A DNA stretch of 64,000 nt from Rhizophagus clarus (Eukaryota > Glomeromycota > Glomeromycetes > Glomerales > Glomeraceae). The notes beneath the pieces are model-generated. The model was not told where the DNA came from and did no database searches. It worked only from the letters and a program-made list of their open reading frames with translations. Positions 22,480 through 36,439 of this stretch are shown piece after piece. Within the stretch, counting starts at the first letter, position 1; each line of letters opens with the position of its first letter. A program made the position numbers and the translations under genes. The DNA lies in contig BLAL01000271.1 in NCBI GenBank assembly GCA_015698045.1, forward strand, positions 1 through 64,000. The letters are read 5' to 3'.

Positions 22480-24140
22480 AGTAAGGTTAATGGCCGAAAT
22501 TTTCTGCATAATTTTAAGTTTTAATGTCACATCTAAAAATAAAAGAAAAAAAAAAGTTAAAAATACTTAAATTTTTTTTAAAATACGCTTGTTCGCCATT
22601 ACTTACCTTTAACAGGCTATCTAAGAAGTCCAATATATTCACAAAAAGAAAAGAAATACTGAAATATTTCTTAACTCATACTCTTTCCTTTTAAATTAAT
22701 TTTAGTATTTTACCCGTTCGTTTTATAAACAAAAATTTTTTTTTCATTTTTTTTTTAAAAAAAAAATTTATTTAATCTGACGCTCACATTTTATTTTTGG
22801 TATAAGGGGGTGCTTAAATTCAGGGTGTTTAATTTTAGTTTATGCGAACATTGCAGCGAAAGTGATGGAGGTGCTTAAATTTGGTAGGTGCTTAAATTCG
22901 AGATTTTACGGTATTTATTATATCATAGTTTTTTTTTTATGAACTAAAATAAAATTTTGCAAGGAATTTATTAAAAGTATTAGTTTTTTTTAGCAAAAAT
23001 AGATCATTTATTAAATATAATAAAAGAAAAACATAAAATTTATAAATTATAAATTATTATATTTTTCTTATTAATACATTATAAATAAATAATTTTTCTG
23101 AAAAATCAGATAAATTAATACATAATTATTTATAAATTTATAAAAAAAAAATTTTGGCCAAGTCCCACCTTTTGCTGTGAGTCTGTCCATATATAGTATA
23201 TAAAATTAAAATTAAAAATTATTGTTAAAAAGACCATTCTTTCTTTACATTATTTCAGAAGGAGGATAAAATAATTTAAGGTCAATTTTACAAATCTGCA
23301 AATATGAATAGTAATAATTCAAATTGAATAAAATTTTTTATTATAAAATATATTAATATTTAAATTTAAGATTATTTAACTTACTATTTAATTATTAAAA
23401 TTTTTTTTTTTTTTTATCTTTTGCAATATATTTGTATATTTATTAGATATTTAAAAAAGTATATGTATGTTAAAAAATAATAGTACAACTAAAAATTAAT
23501 TTATTAATAAAACTATCTTATATATATATATATATATATTATAATAAAAACTACTTTATGTATATATTGTTAATTATATAATTTTCTTGCATAGGTGGCT
23601 TTACATATAAATAAAGTACTTTTAAATATAGTTAATGAGATACTGATTATTAAAATAGCTAATTTAAAAAAAAAAAAATCAAAAATGATCATTACAATTT
23701 AACATGAAATGTATCAGTAATCAGTAAGTTAAATTATACTAATTATTTTTATAATAATAATTTAATTTAATTTACAAAATAAAAATAAGTTTAGCTTTAT
23801 TTTATAATTAAAAAAAATTTGACTTCATTTTATAAAATAAAAAAAAAATAATAATAAAAAAATATATATAGTTAGTTAGAATTGATTTAGTTTACTGGAT
23901 TCAAAAATAATAAAAGGACATTCATGATTACTTTATAATATCATATAATAAACAACTGAATGACATTGATCTTTTTTTCCTTAGGTAAATATTATCTTAT
24001 ATGGATAATATAAATATGGTGGATATACTACACAACATGTTAAATCCTAAAATTAAAAACAAGAATAAATAAATGTATAAAAATATAAAATACGATTAAC
24101 TAATTAACCTTGAATTATATTATATACCTGCCTAATTCTA
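22480..24140. other. 3' flank of the pogo element and AT-rich DNA
   Basis: GGTGCTTAAATT occurs three times (about 22811, 22869 and 22888), and the last leads into TCGAGATTTTACGGTA. This is a plausible 3' terminal region of the pogo element, although no matching left end is found. From 22920 to 24140 the sequence is A/T runs and a TA microsatellite near 23520, without genes. Confidence 0.4.
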
Positions 24141-24149
24141 ACCTTCTAA

Positions 24150-25060
24150 CATCATTTGATATTTTGGTTGTATTGTATTCGGCACAGCTCTTCAAGCTTC
24201 TGCGCGAATCGTCATTACCAGTAAAATAAGCAAAATACATGTAAGGAATAAATATAAGTTGCTATATCTATATAAATAATCTTATTTTGGTAATAAATCA
24301 CCCAATACTGGCTTTTTTACTTGCTGTCTCATGTAAAGAAGCACTCTGATTTCGGTTGTGTCAGAAATACACTAGTATCACCATATGGATCGATATTGTG
24401 CCTAAAGTTCTAATAAATACATTAGAATATATATACTAACAAAAATAGGATCGACCAATGGATGATTTTACGATAAAACCAAGTTATTTGATTGTTTAGA
24501 GTTTGTTCTCTTAGATATTTAATAATACCTCGTTGATCTCAGGAGTATGATCGTTGTAAATAAAGTCAACCCAGTTTAGAGGAGTTATTGCTTCTCCGAC
24601 ATAATCCATTTTCAATCCATCAATTCCAATTAGATCTCTTAAACAATTGATATTTGCAAATAAAAAGGGCCGAAAGTTTAAATTAAATGTTAACAAAAAT
24701 TGTAACGGTCTGAGATGAAGAATGAGAAGATTGAGTCGGTATTACCTGTTAAGCCAATCCTAATCACCATTAACGAACTCATTTGATCCCGAGAGCTAAT
24801 CGGTTATAATAAATATGAAACGCGTAAAGAAAAAACAACGAAATATAATTGTACTTCGTATCTTCTTTCAAACCAAACAATTGATGTATCATGCAAAATT
24901 AACAATAATAGAGAGCAATTTGATTTAGATCTTAGCGTATAATAACAGTGTGTCTTTCTAATTGAATTCGCAATCAAAACTAATGTCTCAGAGAACATCA
25001 CAATATATTAGACTCCGAAAATAAAATAAATAAACATCTCTGTAAATAAAAAAAAATAAG
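24150..25060 (-). pseudogene. Gene remnant, duplicated at 61.5-62.4 kb
   Basis: On the minus strand, 24690-24534 reads as an exon-like peptide (LIGIDGLKMDYVGEAITPLN, then WVDFIYNDHTPEINE) ending at a possible donor GAG|GTATTA. I do not recognise the family. The same segment, with surrounding non-coding DNA, is repeated in diverged form at about 61640-62400, where the peptide has decayed. Shared landmarks include TATTCGGCACAGCT, CAATCCTAATCACC and ACAGTGTGTCTTTCTAATTG. Confidence 0.55.
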
Positions 25061-25539
25061 ATTACCTTGAATCATTACAAAATATTTACCTGTTTCATCA
25101 CAATCGAATATCAAATTAACCAGTTAATTCCTTTAATCTCTCTCTTTCTAATTTCTCTTGGCTACCTTTTGAACCCCGCCATATTTAATATGTTGCAAAG
25201 TATTTCTTCTTTTTCAATTGAATTTACGACTAGTTGTTGGTGATAAAGCGGTTGTGTGCTTAAAAAAAAAAGATAAAAAATAAAAAGAAGGTTCGATTGA
25301 ACCCGGTAACGGATCGAAACACTATGTGCCACAGGCGATTTGGTTATTGTCGTTGTTTAGAAAAATTTTGATTCCCCCTTTAACAAGTTCTGATTTGCAG
25401 TACTACCCGTTGTGGTACTTTAGCAACAGCTTAGATTTCTTCTTATTGACATTATTCTCTATAAATCTAATTTTGATAGGAACTTCTACAATTACTCTAA
25501 GAACCAAATCGGTGTTAAAGATCCCAAGGTGCTTGACCT

Positions 25540-25760
25540 GAGAATATTCGCCATGCTAAAACTCCAGCCGCATATACGTCTTCAGCCCAAGGATCAAGTC
25601 GAGTGTTGAAGAACCACATGATCAGTTTTGGAACGAGGTTTTGGTTTTTGAATAATATCTTGTTTGTAGCCATGATCTGGTACCATCTTTATCAATGGGA
25701 GAAGTTCCAACTTAACATTAGTCACACCTCACAACAGACCAACTACATTTCTAACATTCA
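25540..25760 (-). pseudogene. Protein-kinase-like remnant
   Basis: On the minus strand the frame reads LDPWAEDVYAAGVLAWRIFSG, which resembles kinase subdomain IX-X (DVYSFGVLxWEIxSG). The preceding stretch MVPDHGYKQDIIQKPKPRSK is in a neighbouring frame. Stops cut both sides. Identity is moderate to weak. Confidence 0.35.
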
Positions 25761-25939
25761 TCAGAGAATAGGTTGTTAATAGTTTCATAAGAACAAAGCC
25801 ATAACTCACTCTGATAGATATTGGTTAGGAGTTGCGCAACAGCGCCTTATATTTCTTAGATGTACAACTAAAAGTGTATCAATGCGCCATATGTTTGTGA
25901 TTCAGAACATTTCTCATAATCTTAATAAATATTATCTCT

Positions 25940-26830
25940 ATCTTAATCATTCGATATAAATCTGGAGGACGACATGTTGCAACCAAAGGACATGAGAAAT
26001 GCCATTTTTCCTAATAGCATGATAAATTACTAATGAGCTGATGACAATAATGTTATCGTAAAACGGATCATTACTTAACGATAAAGTTATAGCAGAGATA
26101 TTTGTAGATTTTCGTATGTTATTGCCACCATCTACCAATTCTACTATGAATCTCAATTGCAGGAAAGAGGATTGTCAGTTTATAGATTCTGTATAAGTAG
26201 GGGTTGAAAAGTGGATTTTCATAAATCTACCTTCTTCGATATTTGGTGAGAAGAAGTAATAAGATAACTACACCAATTTTGCATATCCTGAGAAACAATG
26301 TTTCGATATTGAAGTAAGAAATCCGGCGATTTTTTCAAAAAAACCCTAATTTAGACTTGTCCAAAAATATTACAAGAGAGAGGGCGCCGAGTTAAGTTGC
26401 AGATGGATGTGCTGAACAAGGTATCATTGCGTTGAGAAATCTCCTTGACTGAATCAGAATCAAAGAGGAGTCTGATTACCAACTCTGAGTCTTTATCATC
26501 GATACGTTGTTCCAAATCAAAGACCAGATTCCCTCAAAATTTATGAACCTTCACCAGTTTCTTTTCAGTATTTGCGCATTGATCCCACCGGCAAACAGAT
26601 CCAGTTCCAAATCTTATTAACTTGAGATTTAAATTTTCGATCTTATAGTTTAGAATATCACTCAAAGAATGGCATCCGAGAATTAGAGATCCAAGGGAGA
26701 GAGTTTTCAGGTTCGCATGATTCTTCACAATGCCATTGAAAAATAAAAACGGTTCCATCCAATCTTCAGGAACTTCAGGTGCATGAGTATGTTTCTTAAG
26801 ATGAATATCTAACAGGATCCATTGTTCGTG
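25940..26830 (-). pseudogene. Remnant of a leucine-rich (F-box/LRR-like) protein
   Basis: Two open pieces on the minus strand, 26758-26534 (FNGIVKNHANLKTLSLGSL, then SDILNYKIENLNLKLIRF) and 26156-25947, have Leu spacing seen in LRR segments of fungal F-box proteins. No F-box is found, and stops separate the pieces. The assignment is tentative. Confidence 0.3.
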
Positions 26831-26979
26831 TAAACCTTAAAAATTTTTCAATACATTGTTAGACACGGTTAAGAGTGTGCTTCAAAAGTGAGAGATCAAT
26901 AGCTATAACGCGTACTATTAAAATAATTTTTGGTAGAAATTAAACGGTGAAACTGTGAATCAAAGAGATATTGCTACGG

Positions 26980-27195
26980 TTAACCCACTATATTACTATA
27001 AATCTTCAGGTGGATAAAACTTACCAATTTTTACCTCAAGGTAAAGTAAATAAATTCGTTCAAAGGTCGTCTTCTGAGTTGTCTGCACAAACTCAAATCC
27101 GACTGGTTAAAAAAGAAACGAAAGACGTAGTACGTTTCAAAGGAAAGGAGCTGGTTGAACTTCCATTGAGCTGCGGATCGTCAATCAATTCCTAA
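26980..27195 (+). CDS. Possible terminal exon, unknown product
   Basis: After a possible acceptor (AATCTTCAG at about 27010) an open frame of about 60 codons runs to TAA at 27195 (VDKTYQFLPQGKVNKFVQRS...RFKGKELVELPLSC). There is no ATG and no upstream exon I can support. Confidence 0.25.
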   Translation, partial: LTHYITINLQVDKTYQFLPQGKVNKFVQRSSSELSAQTQIRLVKKETKDVVRFKGKELVELPLSCGSSINS

Positions 27196-27439
27196 GCCAC
27201 CGATCATGAAAGCGCGATCAATTATAGTTTTTAAAAATGCTATACTATTCTTTAAGATAAAAAATATTCATATTATTCATTCATAAAGTACTTGACAAAA
27301 TAATATAAAAAACATATAAACCATTTGTTTCAATTCTATATGTTTATTGAAACTCTATTGTGAAGTCCACTATTTAGTCTGGGGAGTAAATAAATAATGA
27401 AAAGGGTTAAAAGTAAGGATATATTTATAATTTGAAGCA

Positions 27440-30400
27440 CCTACAAGTAAGTTAAATTTTTCAATCAATGCTATTTTGTTTTATGGGTTATTTAAGCTTT
27501 CTTCTGAAGCAAGCGCTCTAATTTTTAAATTACCTTTTTAAATTTATTAAAAAATTACTTCCCAGTTTGAATTACATCGAATCATACAGTGTGCTATTGT
27601 TAATTTCAATTACAGACAAATACTTTTAAAAACGAATTCAGTGCATGAATATTCATTTTTTATGTTCAATTTTGAACAGATTTGGTTCGTAGTACATTTT
27701 CATGATCTTGAGAAGGTAGCGAAAAGTGCTATGGCTGGTGTTTATTTCTTAACAGTTAGCAACATCGATTCAATAATCAATCGCTAACGTTTAAAGATGA
27801 TAAATCGGTAAGATGATGATGATGTAGCATATATCAAATTTAAATTAATGTTTAAATCAAAGAAATACAATCAGATATTCGAAAAGTCCCTTGTGTACTG
27901 GGTAATTAATTAATTATTTAATTTTGAAACTAAACGGATTAAATATTAATTATTTTTGCTAATATTATTATATTTTTATAACTATTTTATTTAATTTTAG
28001 TAAACAAAATGATTAGTAAAGCTATTGTCCTTTCGTATGGCGATAATTGCATATATGCCTTCCTTGGTTTCATACGTAGGACTTTTTTGGATGTCTGTAC
28101 ATATTTTGATTTCTTTGAAAATCATCTAAATGAATCCAATGTTCAAAAGCCTGAGAACTGAAGGAAAAAAACTGTATAGCAAGGTAAATATTTTCCTTAC
28201 TTACGGAGGTTACAGAAGATCAAAAGACTTCGTTTATACGAGGTCAAAAAATTCACGGAGGATCAGAAGCTCATATTGTCTACAATATTAATTCTAGGTC
28301 TGAATTCATGGATAGTCAAAAAGACTTCATGTCGAGAGGCCTAAGTTTGAACTCTCAGATGACCAAAAGACTTAGTCTGAGGGTTGGTATTCACAGACTG
28401 AACAGTTCAAAGTAATAATGATACTTTCTCTTGAGGACTGTTGGACAATCGCCAATCGTATAGTTGTGATAAATTCTTAAAATATTGATTCCTGGTAATA
28501 AAATAACATCATTCCGTTAATTAATCAATCTAAGTATCTAACAACCAAATTATAATGGTAAGTATTTCTTCCGTTACATTTGTTTGTAGAAGAATGCAAT
28601 ATTAATTATCACTAAATTCAACATGAATCTTTCTTTATCGATAGATTAATTGGTTCAGTGTATGATAATTTTATTGTCATCTCAAATAATGTATTAAAAG
28701 ATCCACCAATCTACCATCACCTTTCTATTTTAAAGGAGGTGATTATCAAGTTTTTGCATTCTCCAAATCAAATAAACTCAAACAGCTTGAATATTTGGAC
28801 AACTTGAACCGTAAAATTCGGAAGAAGTAGAAGCATATTCTTTCAATCCTCTCGAACAAAAATTCAAACTCTTGGAAATTATACTCAAACCATTCAGAAG
28901 TTTAAATATTATTAAATCAGATAGTCAATTTTGAAAAGTGCAGAGGAGAGTTAAGCAGTCCTCCGAAACGTTAAATTGTGAATAGGGAGAAGAAGGCAGT
29001 CAGTCCTGAATTTAAAAACCGATCAGCTGAGAATAAGAGTAGTAAAGTTTCGAAAGAAGCAGAAACAGAGATGAGGAGCTGGAATATAAGATGTTTTCTT
29101 TTGATATTCTTAACAATTTTTCTAAACGGTGTAGAAGTATCTTTACTTTTAATTCAAGTTTCATTTAATTGGATTTATTTTTAATTTTTTCTAAGGTAGT
29201 TGGAAGGTGGTACTTAATTTTTATTATTTATGGATGTGGAAATAATAGGGAAGGTTTCACTTATTTGATTTATTCTTGATAATGTAACTTTTCTTAATAA
29301 CTTTTCTAAGCGTAATTGGAAAGGTCTTTAAACAATTTTCTAATGTAGTTGGAGAGTGGTCTTCTTTAACAAAGTCCAAGTTCTTTGGGATAAGGCATCA
29401 CGGAAGGAGAACCTTGTTCGGTTTGATTAGATTTACTTTATGATACGTCATCAAAGAGTCAAGTTGTTTGAGATTGCAGCTTAAAAATGGGATGTTAATT
29501 TCTCCTAAGGCTAAACAACAGTGAGAGATTTATTTACTCTAGATCATATCATGAAGCAAGAAAAAATTCTTTTTGCACGATTTTCCAAATGTAGGTGTGA
29601 AAGGATTTCTTTTAGTTCTTAACAATTTTTCCAGGAGGGAGATTTTTCTCAATTTTTCTAAACGTAATAGGAAAGGTTTCATTTAAGCCAGCGAGATCAA
29701 TTGAATTTTCTGTTTATTTTAGAAAGGGAGGAAGGGAGATTAAAAAATTGATAAATCTCAGAATTTTAAGGAGGGATTCTGATAAACAAAGAATCAAATT
29801 AACTTCTTAATAATGATGGTGGTTTTCTTAATAGTCTATTTATATGTATGTCCAAAAAAAAAAAATGCCACGCGTTTAACCAGATTTATTCTTAATAATG
29901 TTGAGTGTGGATGGTCTTCTTAATCTATAATTCAAAAAAAAATGTCATTCATTTTGTTGCATTTATTAGTCTGATGAAAAAAAACCATTTAAAATTGGAT
30001 ATAGTCTAACAGTATATTCATATAAAGATCATCTATGTATTAAATTATCTTTATTTAAAAATAAATGCAATTTATTTTAGTTTTAATCTTCTAACTCCAT
30101 CAGATTAGCACGTGCATTAGCAGTTAGTGTATTATTCGTTATTACGTTATTCGTATGGTCACGTGAGATAACCATATCTGATATAGCGAAAAATACGCTC
30201 AAGCGATGAAAAGTTGGAAGCATTTTTGGACTTCCCAAATCTTCCATTTCCAATTCCAACGAATTTTTATCGGAAGCTTCCAAGAGCATAGAAATATATG
30301 AATATGTATAACTATTCTAATATGTATTAAAAACTATTGGAATATGAATTGGAAGGAATTGGAATTAAAAGATTTTTATGCTCTCTTTTCTCTTGATTTA

Positions 30401-30520
30401 AGTAATGGCCAAATTCCTTTAAGTCAGAACCCATGTTGGAGTGTGACAATTTGTTTACCTGATCTGTCATTTATGGTTTAAGGGTGTATATTTGTAATTG
30501 AATCACCGTAATGTACAAGT
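27440..30520. repeat. Three-kb tandem unit, copy A
   Basis: First of three head-to-tail diverged copies (A here, B 30525-33540, C 33545-35450). Matching landmarks in A/B are ACAAGTAAGTTAAATTTTT (27445/30525), TTGATTCCTGGTAAT (28488/31467), CACGGARGGARAACC (29399/32329) and AAATAAATGCAATTTATTT (30058/33258). No long frame survives. A short peptide, PEFKNRSAENKSSKVSKE (about 29002-29055), is conserved in B. Inside, TTCTTAACAATTTTTCTAA-type words recur, so the unit itself grew from smaller repeats. It may be a decayed gene family or non-coding DNA. Confidence 0.8.
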
Positions 30521-30524
30521 AAGT

Positions 30525-33500
30525 TAAATTTTTAATTAACGCTATTTTATTATTTATGGTTTATTTAAGTTTCCTCTTCTGAAGCGTTCTAAATCTATTA
30601 TTAAAAAATTACTTCACAGCTTGAATTACAAGGGATCACATAGTGCTGTTGTTCAGCAACAAATACGACTTCGATGCACGAAATTAAATTTGATTCAGTA
30701 GTACGTTTTTCAGGACCCTAGAAGGCAGCGGAAAGTTCTGCGACTGGTGTTATTTCTTAAACATTTAGCAACGTCGATTCAATAATCAATCGCCAAGACG
30801 CCAACGTTTAAAGGTGATAGATCATTAAGATGATGATATAGCATATATCAAATTTAAATTAATGTTTAAATCAAAACAAATGTTTGAAAGGTCCCTTATT
30901 TACCGAGTAACTATTTAATTATTTAATTTCGAAATTAAACAGGTTAAAATATTATTTATTTTTACTAATATTATTATATTCTTATATTTATTTTATTTAT
31001 TTTTAGTAAACAAAATGATTGTAGGCTTCATATGTCGATAACCGCATATGTACACTTGGCTTTGTATATAGGACTTTTTGGATGTCTGGGCATAATTTCT
31101 CCGAAATCATCCAAATGAATCCCAATGCTCAAAAAGCCTTAGAAGTAAACGATTGGTATCGAGAACTGAAGGAAAAAAAAACTATATAGCAAGGTAAATA
31201 TGGAGGATCAAAAGACTTCATGTCGTCGTTTATATGAAGTCAAAAAATTCACGGAGGATCAAAGACTTATATCGCCTGCAATATTAGTTCTAGGTCTGAA
31301 TTCACGGAGTCAAAAAGACTTTACTCTCGGATGACCAAAAGACTTTATATAGTGCGTTATAACTATAAGTTGAGGGCTGGCAGTATGAACAATTCAAGTT
31401 ATAATGATGCTTTTCTCCTGAGGACTGCGGCCAATTGTATAAAATCCTTAAAATATTGATTCCTGGTAATTATAATAACATCCTGTTAATTAATCAATCT
31501 TATAACCGATAATAATGGTAAGCATTTCTTTTATTGTATTTATTTGTAGAAGAATGTGATATTAATTACTTACTAAAATTCAACATGATGAACTCTTTCT
31601 TTATTCATAGATTAATTGGTTCAACGTGAAGCATGCACGATAATATTATTAACGGATCCGCCATCATTTTTCTATCTTTAAAGGAAATTATTATCAATTT
31701 TCTGCATTCACCAAATCAAATACCGGTAAACTCAACCCGAATATCTGAACAGCACAGCTTGAACCATAAAATTTGGAAGAAGTGAAAGGCATATTCTTTC
31801 AATCCTCCCGAACAAAAATACCAATCTTGGAAATTATATTCAAATCATTCAAAAGTTTAAATATTATCCAACCAAATAGAAAAGGGCAGAGGAAAGTTAA
31901 GCAGTCCTCCAAAACGTTAATGGAGGAGAAGATAATCAGTCCTGAATTTAAAAATAGATTAGCTGAAAATAAATGTAGTAATGTTTCGAAAGAAACTGGG
32001 ACGAGGAGCTGGAATGTAAGATTAGTTTTCCATGTTCCAGGTTTTCTTTCGATATTCTTAACAATTTTCTAAACGTAGTAGGAATATCTTTTAATTCACT
32101 ATAGTTTTTCTAGACGTAATGGGGAAAGGTTTCATTTAATTGGATTTATTTTTAATTCTTTCTAAGGTAGTTGGAGGGTGGTACTTAACAAAATTTCTAA
32201 TTTTTTAATATTTTGGGATGTGTAACTTTCCCCAATAACTTTAAAGGTTTCATTTAGTACTTTATAACTTTCTAATGTAATGGGAGAGTGATCTTCTTTA
32301 ACAATTTTTCTAAAGTCCAAGTAAGGCACCACGGAGGGAAAACCCTGTTTGGTTTGATTAGATTTACTTTACGATACGTCATCAAAGAATCAAGTTGTTT
32401 GAAATTACAACTTAAAATGGGATGTAAACTTCTCCTAAGACTAAATAACAGCGAGAGATTTATTTACTCTAGATCGTATCATGAAAGCAAGAAAAAATTC
32501 TATTTTTTCGATTTTTTAATAATGTAGTTTGGTAACAATAACTATGAATTTACCAGGGGGGGAATACATTATATATAAGTATATTACATATAAGATTTTT
32601 TTTAATATCTTAACAGTTCTTTAAATGTAATGGAAGTAGTGGTTTTTCTAAATGTAGTGGTTCTTTTCTTAATAATTTTACTAGGAGGGTGGTTTTCCTA
32701 ACTTTTCTGAGCGTAATAGGAAAGGTTTCATTTAAGCCAGGCCAATTGAATTTTCTGCTAATTTTAGGTAGGAAGGGAGAGAGGGAGAGAGGGAGAGAGG
32801 GAGGGGGTGGGTTAAAAAAATTGATAAATCCATCCAAACTCAGAATTTTTAAGGAGGAATTCTGTTAAACAAAGAATCAAATTGACCTGGTCTTAGTTTT
32901 ATTAATGTAGAGCGAGGATGGTGATTTTCTTAACAGTCTATTATATATATATATAACCTAAAAAATACCACGCGTTAAATGAGATCTATTCTTAATGTTG
33001 AGTGTGGATGGCCTTCTTAATCTAGTTTATATATATATATACATATCTTAAAAAAAAAAAATGTCGTGCGGTTGAGTCAAAGATATTCAATGCTTCAATT
33101 ATCAATAGATCAAAAAAACTTTTATTTTTGTTGCATTTATATGAAAAAAAAAAAAAATTCTTTAAAATTGGACATGGGACACTGTCTAACTGATCATTTA
33201 TCACAATTTATCAAAACTTAAAGATCATCTATGTACTAAATTATTTTTATTTAAAAATAAATGCAATTTATTTTTGATCTCATATACTTAGTTTTAATCT
33301 TTTAATAATTCCATTATAACCCATGGTGTATTACGTTATTCATATAGTCACTTGAGATAATCATATCGCTAAGGAGTTAGAAGATTTATTCTCTCTTTTC
33401 TCTTCTTGATTTAAATAATGGCGGAATGCCTTTTAGTCAGAATCCATGCTAGGTTGTGACGCTTGTTTACTTATCTGTCATTCGGATGTATTAAAATAGA

Positions 33501-33540
33501 ATACTTCCTTACTCCAATTCTATTGAAGCAATCGTAATGT
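30525..33540. repeat. Three-kb tandem unit, copy B
   Basis: Second copy, about 3.02 kb, with the same landmark order as copy A. The peptide PEFKNRLAENKCSNVSKETG is open at about 31938-31997 within a 99-codon frame (31773-32072). A GGGAGAGA microsatellite at about 32770-32810 is private to this copy. Confidence 0.8.
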
Positions 33541-33544
33541 ATTT

Positions 33545-35450
33545 ATAAGTAAGTTAAAATTTTCAGTTAAATCTATTGTGTTATTTATGGCCCCTCTTCT
33601 GTATAAATTACATTTTAATGTATTAAAAAATTACTTTACAGTTTGAATTACATCTATTATCATTCGAATTACATAGTGCTATTGTTGAATTCAATTACAG
33701 CAACAAATACCAGCAACAAATACTTTTAAAAACCGACTTCGATGCACGAAATTAATTTGATATGTTCAATTTTGAACAAATTTGGTTCAGTAGTACGTTT
33801 TCATGATCCTGAGAAGGCAGTGAGAAGTGTTTGTTTAACATTTGACGACATCGATTCAATAATCAATCACCAACGTATAAGGATGATAAATCGTTAAGAT
33901 GAAAATACTGTATAACAAGGTAAATATTTTCCTTACTTACAGAGGTTACAGAGGATCAAAAGACTTCATATCATCGTTTGTACGAGATCAAAAAAATTCA
34001 CGGAGAATCAAAGACTCATATCTCCTGCGATATTAATTCTAGACACTGAGGATAAAAAGACTTCGTATCGAGAGGTCTAAGTTTGAACTCTCGGATAACC
34101 AAAAGATTTCATATAGGGCGTTATAACTCTAGTCTGAGGGTTATACTTTAATCAGAATTACTCACAGTTTGAACGATTCAAAGTAATAATGATGCTTTTC
34201 TTCTGAGGGCTGCGGCCAATCGTATAGGTGTGATAAAATTTTTAAAATTTTGATTCCTGGTAATAATAATAACAAATTCACGTTAATTAATCAATCTAAT
34301 AACCGATGATAATGGTAAGCAACTAAGCATTTCTTTTATTGCATTTATTTGTAAAAGAAGGTGATATCAATCATTACTAAAATTCAACGTGAACCTTTCT
34401 TTATTTATTGATTAGTTGGTTCAATGTAAAACATATACGATAATATTATTATAAAAATAGAAAAGTGATGTTGGATCTGTTGATACACTATTTGAAACAA
34501 AGGAGGAGATTATCAAGTTTTCTGCATCATCCAAATCAAATAAACTCAAACAATCCGAACATCCGAACAACTTGAACCATAAAATTCAGAAGAAGTGAAA
34601 GGTTCGATCATCTTAACAAAAATTACTTTCAGGTAGAGGAGTGTTAGGCGGTCCACCGAAACATCAAAAATGTCCCGAATTTTAAGATAGACCGGCTGAA
34701 ATAAAATAGTATGTACGAAAGAAATTGTGGCTGTTTCTCGGTAATCAGGATGGAACATATATAATGTAGCGGGAGGTTGGTACTTTTAACAAATTTTCTA
34801 ATTTTTTATTATTTTTTGGCGTAAAAGGAACGAGAGAGTTTTCTTGACAATCCAAATTATAAATGTAATGAGGAAGATTTCATTTGTTCTTAATAATTTT
34901 CTAACATAGTGGAGTGATTTTTTTAAATTAATTTTTTATCTTTTGTTATTTTCGGTAGATAAAGCATCACGGAGGGAGGATCCTGTTCAATTTGATCAGA
35001 TTTACTTTATGATACGTCAAGTAGCCGAATTTTCTATTTATTTTAGGAAGGGAGAGAGGAAAAAATTGAATCATCTAAATTCAGAATTTTTAGGGGGAAT
35101 TTTGTTAAAGAGTTAAATTGACCTGATTATAGTTGGAATAATGTATGGAGGATGGTCTTTTTAACAATAATTTCTAATTTTATATATATAATCTAAAAAA
35201 ATAAATAAATAAATAAATATACCACGCATTGAGTCAAAGATATTCAATGCTTCAATGATCATTAGGATCAAGAATATTAAATTTATAACAAAACTTTATT
35301 TATTATTCTGGTAAAAAAAAATCCTTTAAATTGGATAAGGGACATTCTAACTTAACAGATCATTTACCACATTTCATCAAAACGAACACTCATATAAAGA
35401 TCATAATTATTTTTATCATTTTGTTCATCAATTGGTCATGATTTTAATAA
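33545..35450. repeat. Three-kb tandem unit, copy C (shortened)
   Basis: Third copy, about 1.9 kb, with the same order of landmarks (33545, 34251, 34967) but internal deletions: landmark spacing is about 240 bp shorter than B in the first half. The conserved peptide has decayed (CCCGAATTTTAAGATAGACC near 34671). The copy ends near AATTATTTTTATCATTTTG at 35405. Confidence 0.75.
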
Positions 35451-36090
35451 AGAACTTCGACCTCAAGATCTGTTTATTGAAAATATTTTAAGTAAAAAAA
35501 AAATTATAAATCAAATAAAAATACATGTAAAAAACTAATGAACAATACAAACATCACCATATAATGTATAATTCAACAACCCATTGAATTAGTTAAGGAG
35601 GAATTTGAGAAATTTTTAATGCGATTAAGTATGTGACAAGTTTTCTTTTTCTGATAAAATATCCAAAAGTAAACGGTTAAAAAAAAAATTTTTTTTTTTT
35701 TAATACTTATATTCAAAAGTGGTTGAAAAGGATGTAGAAGACCCTGGAGATTATTGATCTTGTGATATATTACGTTTAAATTGGTTCCACTCCTTAATCG
35801 TATCCAAAAATATAGTAAAAAATTAAAAGCATGTTATTTGTTAAAATATATTTTTCTTTTCAGATAAAAAAACGTTTATCTGCAATTATTATTAAAAAGG
35901 TATTCTTAATTATGTTGTAAATATATTATAAAATTACGAAATAAAATTTTAATTAATCTGATTTTTCGCCAGTAACAAGTTTTTTTTATCACGAAATACA
36001 TAACTTAGAGATGATAATGACGTATAAAAAAATGCATCTTTAAATGAATCTTAATTATTCACATCGCTATTGTCGTAAATCATCAGAATT
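35451..36090. other. Intergenic, nothing recognised
   Basis: AT-rich spacer after copy C, with A and T runs and no supported frame. Confidence 0.5.
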
Positions 36091-36093
36091 TGC

Positions 36094-36366
36094 AAGTTGT
36101 TGTTATCCGCTGCTTTGGAATTTTCCATTTTTAACAAGTTGTTATCCACTGCTTTGGAATTTTCCATTTTGTTATCCACTGCTTTGGAATTTCCATTTTA
36201 ACAAATTGTCGTTATCCACTGTTTTTGAATTTTCCATTTTTAACAAATTGTCGTTATCCACTATTTTGGAATTTTCCATTTTTAACAAATTGTTATCCAT
36301 TCTTTTGGAATTTTCCATTTTTAACAAATTGTTATCCATTCTTTTAGAATTTTCCATTTTTAACAT
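36094..36366. repeat. 39-42 bp minisatellite, seven copies
   Basis: Units of the form TTATCCACTGCTTTGGAATTTTCCATTTTTAACAAATTG start near 36102, 36141, 36171, 36211, 36253, 36292 and 36331. One unit is only 30 bp. Both strands stay open by chance, but the peptide is the repeat itself, so I do not call a gene. Confidence 0.9.
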
Positions 36367-36439
36367 TCTTATTGTAATTCATTCCCAGTTTTTTACGATT
36401 TGTAAAATAATAACATGTAGTTTGACCTCATAAATGTTT

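Noticed and set aside
36044-36433. Repeat protein encoded by the minisatellite
   Set aside because: Unit lengths of 30, 39, 40 and 42 bp do not all keep frame by design, and no start context or flanking coding is present.
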